This document shows, piece after piece, positions 28,424 to 36,951 of a DNA stretch of 64,000 nt. The translations under genes and the position numbers were made by a program. Numbering within the stretch: position 1 is the first letter of the stretch; each line of letters begins with the position of its first letter. The stretch is from Actinokineospora enzanensis DSM 44649 (GTDB lineage: Bacteria; Actinomycetota; Actinomycetes; Mycobacteriales; Pseudonocardiaceae): the NCBI RefSeq assembly GCF_000374445.1, contig NZ_KB894414.1, positions 115,569-179,568 of the forward strand. The letters run 5' to 3'. The notes beneath the pieces are model-generated. The model made no database searches and had not been told where the DNA came from. It was given only the letters and a program-made list of their open reading frames with translations.

Positions 28424-29209
28424 ATGCCGCTCCGCTACGACCGGTACCGCACCGAGATCACGGCCCAGACCGCCGCCCTCGCCGCCGAGATCCAGACCGC
28501 GGACCTCACCGCCCGCGTCCCCTCCTGCCCGGACTGGAACCTCCACCAGCTCCTCCACCACATCGGCGAGGGCCACCGCTGGGCCGCCGAGGTGGTCCGC
28601 ACCCGCGCCACCGACCCACTACCCGACAACGCTCTGCGCGTGCTCCCCGCCGAGATCACCAAGTCCCCCGCCGACCTGGCCACCTGGCTCCGCGAGGGCG
28701 CCGACGCCCTGACCGAGGCCCTCGGCTCCACTTCCCCGGACACCCCTGTCTGGTCCCCGGTCCCCCGCGACCCCACGGCGTCCTTCTACGCCCGTCGCTT
28801 CACCCACGAAACCCTGATGCACCGGGTCGACGCCGCGCAGGCCGTGCGCCAGTCCACGGCCGACCTCCCGGTTCCGGCGGGAGTTCTGGAGGACGCCGTC
28901 GACGAGTACTTCGACCTGGCCACCCTGCCCGAGATGTTCGACTTCTTCCCAGCGCGGCGGGAGCTGCTCGCTCCTGGCCGAACGCTTCTGTTCCGCACTC
29001 CCGATACCGCGCCCTGGCTGCTGGACCTGTCCGGGACGACCATGACGTACTCGCGCCCCACCGAGGCCACCGAGACTACGGCGACCATCGAGGGTTCCTT
29101 GTTCTCCCTGCTCCTGGCCCTCTACCACCGCCCCCCTGCCACGCCGGTGGTCTCCAGCGGCGATGCGGGCGTGCTTTCCCTCTGGGACAAGCACTCCACC
29201 TTCGGCTGA
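28424..29209 (+). CDS. Maleylpyruvate isomerase-family DinB-like protein
   Basis: 261 aa, mycothiol-dependent-enzyme-like. The N-terminal DinB bundle has VPSCPDWNLHQLLHHIGEGHRWAAEVV, with the conserved SCPDW and the metal-type His residues in HHIGEGH. A further His lies in RRFTHETLMHRVDA. A C-terminal SCP2-like region follows (LFRTPDTAPWLLDLSG, TATIEGSLFSLLLALYHR). Substrate unknown. ATG 28424 with AGGAGA upstream. It is divergent from the GDPD operon. Confidence 0.85.
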   Translation: MPLRYDRYRTEITAQTAALAAEIQTADLTARVPSCPDWNLHQLLHHIGEGHRWAAEVVRTRATDPLPDNALRVLPAEITKSPADLATWLREGADALTEALGSTSPDTPVWSPVPRDPTASFYARRFTHETLMHRVDAAQAVRQSTADLPVPAGVLEDAVDEYFDLATLPEMFDFFPARRELLAPGRTLLFRTPDTAPWLLDLSGTTMTYSRPTEATETTATIEGSLFSLLLALYHRPPATPVVSSGDAGVLSLWDKHSTFG

Positions 29210-29267
29210 GCGGCCGGTCGTACTATCGGCATCGCATTGTTCCCGACGCCGATGGACTGGACAGGCA

Positions 29268-29972
29268 GTGAGCGAGTACCAGTACTACGAGTTCGTAGCG
29301 ATCGACCGTCCGCTGGACGACGACGAGCGGGCCGAGATCGAGGCGCTGTCGTCCAGGGCGACGATCACATCGACCCGGTTCGTGAACGAGTACGACTTCG
29401 GCGACTTCAAGGGCGATCCGAACGAGCTGATGGAGAGCTACTACGACGTCCACCTGTACCTGGCGAACTGGGGTATGCACCGGGTGATGTTCCGGCTGCC
29501 GTGCGATCTGCTCGATCCCGACACCGTCGCGGAGTACTGCGTCGGGGAGCAGGTGAGCGCCTGGGTCGTGGACGAGTTCGTGGTGCTCGACTTCGCCAAT
29601 GAGGACGAGGACAGCGAGATCGATCGCGAGCCCGAGTCGCTGTTGTCGGCGATCGTCGGTGTCCGGGGCGAGCTGGCGGCAGGCGATCTCCGGCCGCTCT
29701 ACCTGGCCTGGCTGGCCGCCTACGGCACCTGGGAACGCGACGAGGACGCCTTCGACGACGAGGCCGATGGCGACCTGGAACCGCCGGTGCCGCCCGGATT
29801 GGGCTCACTCACCCCGGCCCAGCAGGCCCTGGCCGACTTCCTACGGCTCGACGCGGTTCTTCTCGCGACCGCCGCCGAGACCGGCCTGCCTGCTGCCCCC
29901 GATGTCCCGCGTCGAACCGTCGCCAACCTGCTCGACGGTGCCGCCCACCGCCGGACAGGCAGCGGACACTGA
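29268..29972 (+). CDS. Conserved actinobacterial hypothetical protein
   Basis: 234 aa, no signal peptide or membrane segment, strongly acidic. The opening YYEFVAIDRPLDDDERAEIEALSSRATIT, then RFVNEYDFGDFKGDPNELMESYYDVHLYLANWG and ESLLSAIVGVRGELAAGDLRPLYLAWL, is a recognisable conserved pattern of unknown function, shorter than related proteins, which usually have another C-terminal helical segment. GTG 29268 follows GGACAGG. TACTAT at 29221-29226 is a plausible -10 box. Confidence 0.75.
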   Translation: MSEYQYYEFVAIDRPLDDDERAEIEALSSRATITSTRFVNEYDFGDFKGDPNELMESYYDVHLYLANWGMHRVMFRLPCDLLDPDTVAEYCVGEQVSAWVVDEFVVLDFANEDEDSEIDREPESLLSAIVGVRGELAAGDLRPLYLAWLAAYGTWERDEDAFDDEADGDLEPPVPPGLGSLTPAQQALADFLRLDAVLLATAAETGLPAAPDVPRRTVANLLDGAAHRRTGSGH

Positions 29973-30023
29973 TCGGGAGAGTCCACAAAGCACTGTCCGA
30001 TATGGACATTACCGACGGAGAAA

Positions 30024-30063
30024 GTGACGCCCTGGTCCCGACTTTACGGGACCAGGGCGTCAC
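30024..30063. terminator. Bidirectional terminator after vanX
   Basis: GTGACGCCCTGGTCCCG (30024-30040) pairs perfectly with CGGGACCAGGGCGTCAC (30047-30063) around ACTTTA. It lies between two convergent stops and serves vanHAX and probably the gene ending at 29972. Confidence 0.88.
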
Positions 30064-30082
30064 CTGCGATCACCCGTCGCGA

Positions 30083-30691
30083 CTAGACGATGGGGAAATC
30101 GAAATACGTGTCCGGATACGGCTCGCCGGTCAGCGAGTAATGCCACCACTCGTAGTCGTAGCGGGCGAACCCGCTCTCCGCCATGATGGCGCAGAGGTGC
30201 TGACGGTTCGCCGCCTCCTCCGCCGTGACCCCGCTCGCGCCGTGGTGCGAGATCGGGTCCATCACGTCGTGGTCACCGCCCATGGCGGCGAGTTCACCGG
30301 AGTCCAGGTGGTAGATCGTCAGGTCGACGGTACTACCGCGGCTGTGCCCCGACTTGGTGGCCACATAACCCTGCTCGAACATGTCGGGCCGGTCGATGTT
30401 CGGGTAGTGCCGCGCCTTCTTCCGGCCGTCCTCCGGCAGTTCCGCCCAGCGCATGAAGCAGTCCACCGCGCGCTGCGGGCGGTACCCGTCCCACAGCAGC
30501 AGACCGAAGCCAAGGGCCGCGGCCTTCTCCTGTGCCAGCGCCAGAGCGGCGCACAACGCCTTCGTGCCGACGATCCGGTTCACCACGTAGCCGTCCACCG
30601 GCTTGCCGGTGAAGTTGTCCCAGGTGGCGTACTTGGCGTCCCAGCGAATCCCGGGTACCAGCTCGTCTACGTAGGCGAAGTCGTCGTTCAT
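30083..30691 (-). CDS. vanX: D-Ala-D-Ala dipeptidase VanX
   Basis: 202-aa zinc dipeptidase that destroys D-Ala-D-Ala so that only D-Ala-D-Lac enters peptidoglycan precursors. It has the M15D active site: SGHSRGSTVDLTI (zinc ligands His and Asp) and YEWWHYSL (catalytic Glu and the third zinc His). Length equals characterised VanX. ATG 30691 overlaps the vanA stop as ATGA. It is the third gene of vanHAX and ends before a strong terminator. Confidence 0.96.
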   Translation of the reverse strand: MNDDFAYVDELVPGIRWDAKYATWDNFTGKPVDGYVVNRIVGTKALCAALALAQEKAAALGFGLLLWDGYRPQRAVDCFMRWAELPEDGRKKARHYPNIDRPDMFEQGYVATKSGHSRGSTVDLTIYHLDSGELAAMGGDHDVMDPISHHGASGVTAEEAANRQHLCAIMAESGFARYDYEWWHYSLTGEPYPDTYFDFPIV

Positions 30692-31728
30692 CCGGGCTGT
30701 CCGGCCAGGGCCAGCGTCACCAGCCGGTCGACCACGTCGCCGAGCGGCACGCCCGCGGCGGCCATCATCCGCGGGTAACGGCTGTAGGAGGTCAGGCCGG
30801 GCAGGGTGTTGACCTCGTTGAGCACGACCTCGCCGTCCTCCTTGAGGAACATGTCCACCCGGGCCAGGCCCCGGCAGCCGAGGGCGTGGTAGAGCAGCTT
30901 CGCGGTCGCCTGGACGCGGTCGCGCGCCTCGTCCGGGATATCCGCGGGCACGATGAACGTCGAGTTCTCGGAGCCCTTCTCCGGCTCCTTCTCCTGGTGG
31001 ATCTTGAAGAAGCCGTGGGTCAGCGCGACCCGGTCCACCTCACCGGCGAACAGCTCCGCGCCGTTGCCCAGGATGGCGCAGCCGATCTCGCTGCCCACGA
31101 CCGCGGCCTCGATCAGCACCTTGGTGTCGAACTCGCGGGCGGTTGCCAGCGCCTCCGCCAGCTCCTCCTTGCGAGTCACCTTGGTGACGCCGAAGGACGA
31201 GCCGGAGCGGGCAGGCTTGACGAACACCGGGTAGGTCAGCTCGTCCGCGTCGACCTCCTGGTCCGCGACGACGATCCAGAAGTCCGGGGTGGGGATCCCG
31301 GCGTTGCGGGCCACGAGGTAGGCGAGCGACTTGTCCATGCACAGCGCGGAGCTCTGAACGTCGCAGCCGACGTAGGGGACGCCGGAGATCTCCATCAGGC
31401 CCTGCATCGCGCCGTCCTCGCCGAGCTTGCCGTGCAGCACCGGCACCAGCGCGTCGAGGCGGACCGTCTCGTACTTGCCCTCGTCCAGGACCAGCAGCCC
31501 GTGCACCTCGCGGTCCGGCGACAGCACGGCCGGGCGGGTGTCGCGGGTCTCCCAGTCGCCCTCCGGGCTGTCGCAGAGCAGCCACGACCCGTCCTTGGTG
31601 ATCCCGATGTAGAACGGTTCGTACTTCCCGGTGTCGAGGCTCTTGGCGACCTCGCGTGCGGACTTGACAGAGATAGGGTGCTCCTCGGAACAACCGCCGA
31701 AGATGATTCCGATTTTCAACCTACCCAT
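30688..31728 (-). CDS. vanA: D-alanine-D-lactate ligase VanA
   Basis: 346-aa ATP-grasp ligase of the VanA class. N-terminal KIGIIFGGCSEEHPISVKSA, PVLHGKLGEDGAMQGLMEISGVPYVG, VKPARSGSSFGVTKV, and the C-terminal VNTLPGLTSYSRYP loop. An omega-loop segment THGFFKIHQE replaces the Tyr-containing loop of normal Ddl, which favours D-lactate over D-alanine. ATG 31728 is chosen because MGRLKIGI is the conserved start; it overlaps vanH by 8 bases. Confidence 0.95.
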   Translation of the reverse strand: MGRLKIGIIFGGCSEEHPISVKSAREVAKSLDTGKYEPFYIGITKDGSWLLCDSPEGDWETRDTRPAVLSPDREVHGLLVLDEGKYETVRLDALVPVLHGKLGEDGAMQGLMEISGVPYVGCDVQSSALCMDKSLAYLVARNAGIPTPDFWIVVADQEVDADELTYPVFVKPARSGSSFGVTKVTRKEELAEALATAREFDTKVLIEAAVVGSEIGCAILGNGAELFAGEVDRVALTHGFFKIHQEKEPEKGSENSTFIVPADIPDEARDRVQATAKLLYHALGCRGLARVDMFLKEDGEVVLNEVNTLPGLTSYSRYPRMMAAAGVPLGDVVDRLVTLALAGQPG

Positions 31729-32761
31729 GCTGCTTCCTGCTTTCGAATTCCAGGCAATTGATGATGGAGTTTTCCACGGTGTCACTCAGTGCATGGTCCG
31801 TGTAATAGGCGGTATGCGGGCTGATCAGCACGTTCGGGAGTTCCTGCAACCGCAGCAGCAGCTTGCTCGGGATGGCCTTGTCCCGACAGTCGGCGTAGAA
31901 GATGCCCTCTTCTTCCTCCAGGACATCCAGCGCCGCGCCGCCGAGCCTGCCGCTGTCCAGGGCCGAGATCAGGGCCTCGGTGTCGATGAGGGGACCGCGC
32001 CCGGTGTTGATGACGTACGCGCCGGGGCGCATGTGCTCGATGCGGTGCCGGTCGAGGAGATGGTGGCTTTCCGGGTTGAGCGGGGTGTGCAGTGTGACGA
32101 TATCGCTCTGCCGGAGTAATTCGTCGAGCGGGACATAATGGGCGTCGGCCTTGGGGTAGCTGTCATATGCCAGCACCCGGCAGCCGAACCCGCGCAGCCG
32201 GTCCATGACCGCGACCCCGATTCGCCCGGTGCCGACCACCCCGATGGTCAGGTCGCGCAGCTCTTTTCCGCGCACCTCGTCCAGCCGGTAGTCGTGCACC
32301 TCGACCCGGCGGAGCATGGCCTTGATATTGCGCACCACCATCAGCATCAGCATCAACGTGTAGTCGGCGACACTGTCCGGCGAGTAGGCCACATTCCCGA
32401 CGGAAATCCCAATGCTTTCCGCGTATTCGACGTCGATATGGTTGAACCCGATACTGCGCGTGGAGATATAGTCCACACCCGCTTCGTTGAGCGCACGCAG
32501 AATGGAATGGGTCACCTTGGTCTTGTGCCCGATGCTGATACACCGGTTCCCGATGGCCAACCCGATATTGTCCTCGGCCAGCGCCGCCGAGCTGATGGTC
32601 GGCACGATCCCGAAGCGGGGCGCCATTTCCCGGAACAGGACGGCCTCGTCCGCGCAGCACCCATAGATCGTGATCCCCGTTGCCGGGGCGGCCGTGGCGG
32701 ACGCGGACGCCAGCGATGACGTGCGGTGGGCCGCTGTTCGTGCTGGTTCGCTGTGGGCCAT
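31721..32761 (-). CDS. vanH: D-lactate dehydrogenase VanH
   Basis: Reduces pyruvate to D-lactate for VanA. D-2-hydroxyacid dehydrogenase features: ISTRSIGFNHIDVEYAES, the NAD site LTIGVVGTGRIGVAVMDRL, NTGRGPLIDTEALISALDSG, and the ISPHTAYYTD catalytic His segment. The start ATG 32761 gives 346 aa, with about 30 extra Ala/Ser-rich N-terminal residues before ITIYGCCADE. TACAAT (32769-32774) lies seven bases upstream with no ribosome site, so the operon may be leaderless. First gene of vanHAX. Confidence 0.94.
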   Translation of the reverse strand: MAHSEPARTAAHRTSSLASASATAAPATGITIYGCCADEAVLFREMAPRFGIVPTISSAALAEDNIGLAIGNRCISIGHKTKVTHSILRALNEAGVDYISTRSIGFNHIDVEYAESIGISVGNVAYSPDSVADYTLMLMLMVVRNIKAMLRRVEVHDYRLDEVRGKELRDLTIGVVGTGRIGVAVMDRLRGFGCRVLAYDSYPKADAHYVPLDELLRQSDIVTLHTPLNPESHHLLDRHRIEHMRPGAYVINTGRGPLIDTEALISALDSGRLGGAALDVLEEEEGIFYADCRDKAIPSKLLLRLQELPNVLISPHTAYYTDHALSDTVENSIINCLEFESRKQHG

Positions 32762-33134
32762 GCCTTCCATTGTAGGCAACCTACCCGCCCCACCCCGTAC
32801 GTGGTTCTAACTACGCCAACAATACGTTACCCACCGGTAACCCCCACAACCAACCCTCCGCACACACCCCACAACCCCCAGTAACCCACCCCAAACCAGA
32901 TCACCCGCACCGGACCTAGCCAGATAGCCACAACAAGATCCTTAGCAGCAACCGCGAACACCCAAGCCACAAACGAACGCAGGCTAAGCGATACCGCGAA
33001 GCGGTGAGAAAAAGCCCCACTTACCCAACACCGCTGGGTCGGACCCGACCGCACCGTGGGGGTCTGAGGGCTCGGCCCCCAGAAATAATGACGCACGACC
33101 CCGCGAAACGGCGAGCAGGGTCGTGCTGAGTGCG
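32762..33134 (-). promoter_or_regulatory. vanHAX promoter region
   Basis: No gene in this stretch between vanH and tRNA-Ala. TACAAT at 32769-32774 (minus strand) is a good -10 box, with no matching -35, as expected of an activated promoter. Two inverted repeats flank it: GTAGG-CAA-CCTAC (32772-32784) and GTTACC-CACC-GGTAAC (32826-32841). Both are candidates for the regulator that takes the VanR role. The rest (32850-33134) holds a hairpin (33093-33101 with 33118-33126) that probably terminates the tRNA transcript. Confidence 0.6.
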
Positions 33135-33207
33135 TGGAGCTGAGGGGAATCGAACCCCTGACCTTCTCGATGCGAACGAGACGCGCTACCAACTGCGCTA
33201 CAGCCCC
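33135..33207 (-). tRNA. tRNA-Ala (CGC)
   Basis: 73-nt tRNA on the minus strand. The acceptor pairs GGGGCTG with CAGCTCC (one G-U), the T arm is AGGGGTTCGATTCCCCT, and the anticodon arm is TCTCG-TTCGCAT-CGAGA with anticodon CGC for GCG codons. Discriminator A, no encoded CCA. It marks the boundary between the accessory region and the conserved sepX-galU block. No integrase lies beside it. Confidence 0.95.
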
Positions 33208-33264
33208 TTGGTTGTGCTCGCAGAGCTTAGCAGTCCGCTCGCACAGCCTCGTGCACCGGGGTCC

Positions 33265-33969
33265 TCATTCGCCCACCGCGCGGCGGTAGGTGGGGGTTCC
33301 CGGCTCGCCGAGCTCGTCGAACCAGGGGTCCTCGTCGTCGAGCTCGACCACGACCGCGCCCGGGTGGATGGCCCGGGCAGGCATCGCGGTGACGGGTTCG
33401 TCGTCCTCGTACGCGTGCTCCGGTGCCGGGCGCGCGTGCGAGCGACGGGTGGTCTGCATGCGGGCGGCGCGGCGGTCGCGGATCTCTTCCTCGATGCGGA
33501 CCTGGCGACGCAGGTAGCTGAGGTAGCCGACCAGCAGTGCGTCCAGCAGCCCGTGCGCCCACCAGAGCATGGGCGCGACCAGACCCGCGCCGACGCCGGT
33601 GGCGATGGCGGCCACGAGCATCAGGACCACGACGCGCTGGCGGAACCCGTACTTGGCGCGGGCGGTGCGGGCCGCGGCCTCCGGGTCGTAGCCGCCGCGG
33701 CCGGGGCGGTAGCGGCGGGTGTCGGGGTCGGTCGCGGGGGTCTCCGGCTCGGGTTCGGCCATGGCGAACTCCTCCTCGGGCTCGCCGTCGGACTCCTCGG
33801 CCGGGGCGGGCCCGGCGTCCTGGTCGACGGCGGCACCGCTGCGGACCACCCGGGCGGAGAGGGCGGTGTCGGTGGTGCGGGCGATCTCCTGGCGCTTGCG
33901 CACGACCATGGGGACGAGCACGACGAGCCACGCCACCACGAGTCCGACCACGATCAACGAGCTCGGCAT
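33265..33969 (-). CDS. sepX: Divisome-associated membrane protein SepX/GlpR
   Basis: 234 aa. The N-terminal membrane helix (SSLIVVGLVVAWLVVLVPMVV) is followed by an acidic linker, then a pair of helices (FRQRVVVLMLVAAIATGVGAG and APMLWWAHGLLDALLVGYL), and a tail containing RRQVRIEEEIRDRRAARM. This matches SepX of Streptomyces and GlpR of Corynebacterium, which tether the MoeA-like Glp protein to the divisome. The gene order galU-glp-rimJ-sepX-tRNA-Ala is conserved in actinobacteria and supports the call. Confidence 0.88.
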   Translation of the reverse strand: MPSSLIVVGLVVAWLVVLVPMVVRKRQEIARTTDTALSARVVRSGAAVDQDAGPAPAEESDGEPEEEFAMAEPEPETPATDPDTRRYRPGRGGYDPEAAARTARAKYGFRQRVVVLMLVAAIATGVGAGLVAPMLWWAHGLLDALLVGYLSYLRRQVRIEEEIRDRRAARMQTTRRSHARPAPEHAYEDDEPVTAMPARAIHPGAVVVELDDEDPWFDELGEPGTPTYRRAVGE

Positions 33970-34131
33970 GTCCCGGCACCTCCCCCTTGCTCCGTCTCCC
34001 CCAGCCTTCCTTCGCCACGTTAGTCACAACAGTCACACGTGTGGCGGAGGCGCGCCGACCAGGCCCACCCGATCGGGTAGTTCGCTTGTGGACCATGTCT
34101 CGTAACGGCACTGATCGAACTTGTCCGCAGA

Positions 34132-34800
34132 TTAACCTGAACCGAGCTGCGGGATAACCGCTTTTCCGGCCGTGACCAGGCGGTTCACCAAACCGGTCGG
34201 AATGTCCTCAGTAGTCAGGGCCAGACACCGGTGATCACGCCAGGCACCCGCGACGTCCAGATAACGACGGAACAGGCCCTCCTCGCGGAAACCCAGCTTG
34301 GCCAGCACCCGCAGGCTCGCGATGTTCTCCGGCCGGACCGTCGCCTCGATCCGGTGCAGCCCCGCCGGACCGAAGCAGTGGTCCACGACCAGGGCCGCGG
34401 CGGCCGTGGCCACGCCCCCGCCACCCGCGTCCGATGCCACCCAGTAGCCCACCCACGCCGAGCACAGCGCGCCGCGCACCACGTTCCCCACCGTGACCTG
34501 CCCCGCCAGCCGCCCGTCCACGGTGATCACGAACGGCAGCGACATGCCCCGCCGGGCCAGCGCGCGCAGCGTGGACCACTGGCCGAGCCAGGCCGAGGTG
34601 GCGTTGCGCTCGGCCCACGTCCCGGGCGCCGTGGGCTCCCACTCCTGCAGGTAGGCCTGGTCGCGCAGGCGTACCCGGCTCCACGCGCGACCGTCCAGCA
34701 GCCTGGGCGCGCGCACCTCGACCACGCCACCGGGCACCGTCAGCGGCCCCAGCCGGGCGGGCCAGCCGGGGTGTCGCCCGATCGGTTGGCCGTTAGCCAC
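34132..34800 (-). CDS. RimJ-like GNAT N-acetyltransferase
   Basis: 222 aa, GNAT fold. Signatures are GQVTVGNVVRGALCSAWVGYWVASDAGGGGVATAAAALVVDHCF (acetyl-CoA loop, outlined) and HRIEATVRPENIASLRVLAKLGFREEGLFRRYLDVAGAWRDH (C-terminal core). It matches RimJ/RimL-type acetyltransferases in the conserved galU-glp-rimJ-sepX order. The substrate in actinobacteria is not established. It overlaps the glp stop region by 8 bases. Confidence 0.88.
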   Translation of the reverse strand: MANGQPIGRHPGWPARLGPLTVPGGVVEVRAPRLLDGRAWSRVRLRDQAYLQEWEPTAPGTWAERNATSAWLGQWSTLRALARRGMSLPFVITVDGRLAGQVTVGNVVRGALCSAWVGYWVASDAGGGGVATAAAALVVDHCFGPAGLHRIEATVRPENIASLRVLAKLGFREEGLFRRYLDVAGAWRDHRCLALTTEDIPTGLVNRLVTAGKAVIPQLGSG

Positions 34801-36016
34801 GCTGGGCGAGGAAGGTGACCCGGACCTGCTCGCCGACGGAGATCTCGGTGGTCTCCTCGTCGACCAGGACCAGGCAGTTGGCCTCGGCCAACGAGGCGAG
34901 CAGGTGCGAACCGGACTGGCCCAGCGGCTGCACGAGGTACTCGCCGTTGGCCTCGTCGCGCAGCAGCTGCCCGCGCAGGAACCCGCGCCTGGCCTTGGTG
35001 GAGCTGACCGGCGACAGCAGCCGCGCGCTCACCACCCGCCGGTGCGGGTTGCGCTTGCCCTGTGCGGCCCGGATCAGCGGCCGCACCACCACCTCGAACA
35101 CCACCAGGGCGCTCATCGGGTTGCCGGGCAGGAGGAACGTGGGCACCGCGTCCGGGCCCAGCCGCCCGAAGCCCTGCACCGAGCCGGGGTGCATGGCGAC
35201 CCGGGTCAGGTCGACCTCGCCGAGGTCGCGCAGCGCGGCGCGGACCTCGTGCGCCAGCTCGCCGCCCACCCCGCCGGAGATCACCACGATCTCGGACAGC
35301 AGCAGCCTGCTCTCCACCACCTCGCGCAGCCGCCGGGTGTCCGTGCTGACGATGCCGACCCGGTTGACCTCCGCGCCCGCGTCCCGCGCGGCCGCGGCCA
35401 GCGCGTAGGAGTTGACGTCGTAGACCTGCCCCTCGCCCGGGGTGCGGTCGATGTCCACCAGCTCGTCGCCGAGCGAGATCACCGACACCCGGGGCCGCGG
35501 GTAGACCAGCACCTTGGACCGGCCGACCGCGGCCAGCAGCCCCACCTGGGCGGAGCCGATCACCGCGCCGCGCCGCACGGCGACGTCGCCGGTCTGCACG
35601 TCCTCGCCGGTGCGCCGGACGTACGCGGCCGACGGCACCGGCTGGTTGATCGTCACCCGGGCGTGGTGGCCGTCTGTGAACCCGGTCGGCACCACGGCGT
35701 CGGCCAGGGTCGGCAGCGGCGCGCCGGTCGCCACCCGGACCGCCTGGCCGGGCTGCAACCGGCGCGGCTGCCGGGATCCGGAGGCGATCTCGCCGACGAC
35801 CGGGAGCACCACCGGCTCGACCCCGGCGGCCTGGGTGTCCACGCTGCGCACCGCGTACCCGTCCACCGCCGCCTGGTCGAACCCGGGCAATGCCCGCTCG
35901 GCCACCACCTCCTCGGCGCAGAGCAGGCCCTGCGCCTCGGAGATGGCGACGCGCACCGGAGCTGGCCGCACCGCGGCGGCCAACGCCCGTGCGACTTGCT
36001 CGTCGACAGACCTCAT
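34793..36016 (-). CDS. glp: MoeA-like divisome protein Glp
   Basis: 407-aa MoeA-fold protein. N-terminal VDEQVARALAAAVRP with FDQAAVDGYAV, the MPT-binding fold with VSVISLGDELVDIDRTP, VYDVNSYALAAAARDAGAE, EIVVISGGVGGE, and FLLPGNPMSALVVFEVVVRPLI. In Streptomyces and Corynebacterium this copy acts in cell division with SepX/GlpR and FtsZ rather than in molybdenum cofactor synthesis. The position between galU and rimJ supports the Glp reading, although MoeA enzymatic activity cannot be excluded. Confidence 0.87.
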   Translation of the reverse strand: MRSVDEQVARALAAAVRPAPVRVAISEAQGLLCAEEVVAERALPGFDQAAVDGYAVRSVDTQAAGVEPVVLPVVGEIASGSRQPRRLQPGQAVRVATGAPLPTLADAVVPTGFTDGHHARVTINQPVPSAAYVRRTGEDVQTGDVAVRRGAVIGSAQVGLLAAVGRSKVLVYPRPRVSVISLGDELVDIDRTPGEGQVYDVNSYALAAAARDAGAEVNRVGIVSTDTRRLREVVESRLLLSEIVVISGGVGGELAHEVRAALRDLGEVDLTRVAMHPGSVQGFGRLGPDAVPTFLLPGNPMSALVVFEVVVRPLIRAAQGKRNPHRRVVSARLLSPVSSTKARRGFLRGQLLRDEANGEYLVQPLGQSGSHLLASLAEANCLVLVDEETTEISVGEQVRVTFLAQRG

Positions 36017-36035
36017 CCGGTCACCTTATGTTCGT

Positions 36036-36926
36036 TCACTGGGAGCCGATTCGTTCCCGCAGCCAAGCCTGCAGGCTGGGCCCATACTCCGGATGGTCGA
36101 GCGCGAAGTCCACGGCGGCGCGCAGGAAACCGCCAGGATTTCCCAGGTCATGCCTGCCGCCCCGGTGCACGACCACGTGCACCGGGTGGCCCTCGGAGAT
36201 CAGCAGCGCGATGGCGTCGGTGAGCTGGAGCTCGCCGCCCGCGCCCGGGGTGATCCGCTTGAGCGCGTCGAAGATCGCCCGATCGAGCAGGTAGCGGCCC
36301 GCGGCGGCGAAGGTCGACGGGGCCTGGTCGGCTGGCGGCTTCTCCACCATCCCGTTGACCTTCTTGACGTCCGGGTCGCCGGTCTCCTCGACGTCGAACA
36401 CGCCGTAGGCGGAGATCTCCGCGCGCGGGATGTCGAAGGCACACAGGACGGTGCCGCCCTTCGCCGCGCGCACCTCGGCCATCCTGGCCAGCACACCGGT
36501 CGGCAGCACCAGGTCGTCGGGCAGCAGGACGGCGACAGCCTCGTCCTCGGGGCGCAGGTTGGGTTCGGCGCAGCCGACCGCGTGGCCGAGACCGAGGGCC
36601 TCCTCCTGGATCGCGGTCTCCACGGCGAGCAGTCCGGGGGCTCGGCGGACCTTTTCGAGCAGGGCCGCCTTGCCACGGTCGGCGAGGGTCTTCTCCAGGT
36701 CGGGCCGGGGCTGGAAGTACTGCGCGACGGCGTCCTTGCCGGGCGAGGTGACGATGATCAGCCGCTCGGCGCCCGCCTCGGCGGCCTCGGCGGCGACGTA
36801 CTCGATGCCGGGGGTGTCGACCACCGGCAGGAGCTCCTTGGGAACGGCCTTGGTGGTGGGCAGGAATCGGGTGCCCAGACCCGCCGCGGGCACGATGGCG
36901 GCGGTGAATGCGGTCGACGCGCTCAT
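36036..36926 (-). CDS. galU: UTP-glucose-1-phosphate uridylyltransferase
   Basis: 296 aa. Makes UDP-glucose from UTP and glucose-1-phosphate. Nucleotidyltransferase signature AAIVPAAGLGTRFLPTTKAVPKELLPVVDTP (outlined) and RLIIVTSPGKDAV, the LPDDLVL Asp-containing segment, GMVEKPP, and the product loop GGELQLTDAIALL. Start ATG 36926 and the divergent cyclo-ligase gene share a CATG palindrome region, so their promoters overlap. It lies head-to-tail with glp. Confidence 0.96.
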   Translation of the reverse strand: MSASTAFTAAIVPAAGLGTRFLPTTKAVPKELLPVVDTPGIEYVAAEAAEAGAERLIIVTSPGKDAVAQYFQPRPDLEKTLADRGKAALLEKVRRAPGLLAVETAIQEEALGLGHAVGCAEPNLRPEDEAVAVLLPDDLVLPTGVLARMAEVRAAKGGTVLCAFDIPRAEISAYGVFDVEETGDPDVKKVNGMVEKPPADQAPSTFAAAGRYLLDRAIFDALKRITPGAGGELQLTDAIALLISEGHPVHVVVHRGGRHDLGNPGGFLRAAVDFALDHPEYGPSLQAWLRERIGSQ

Positions 36927-36951
36927 GGACACGCAGCCTAACCTCAGTCCT

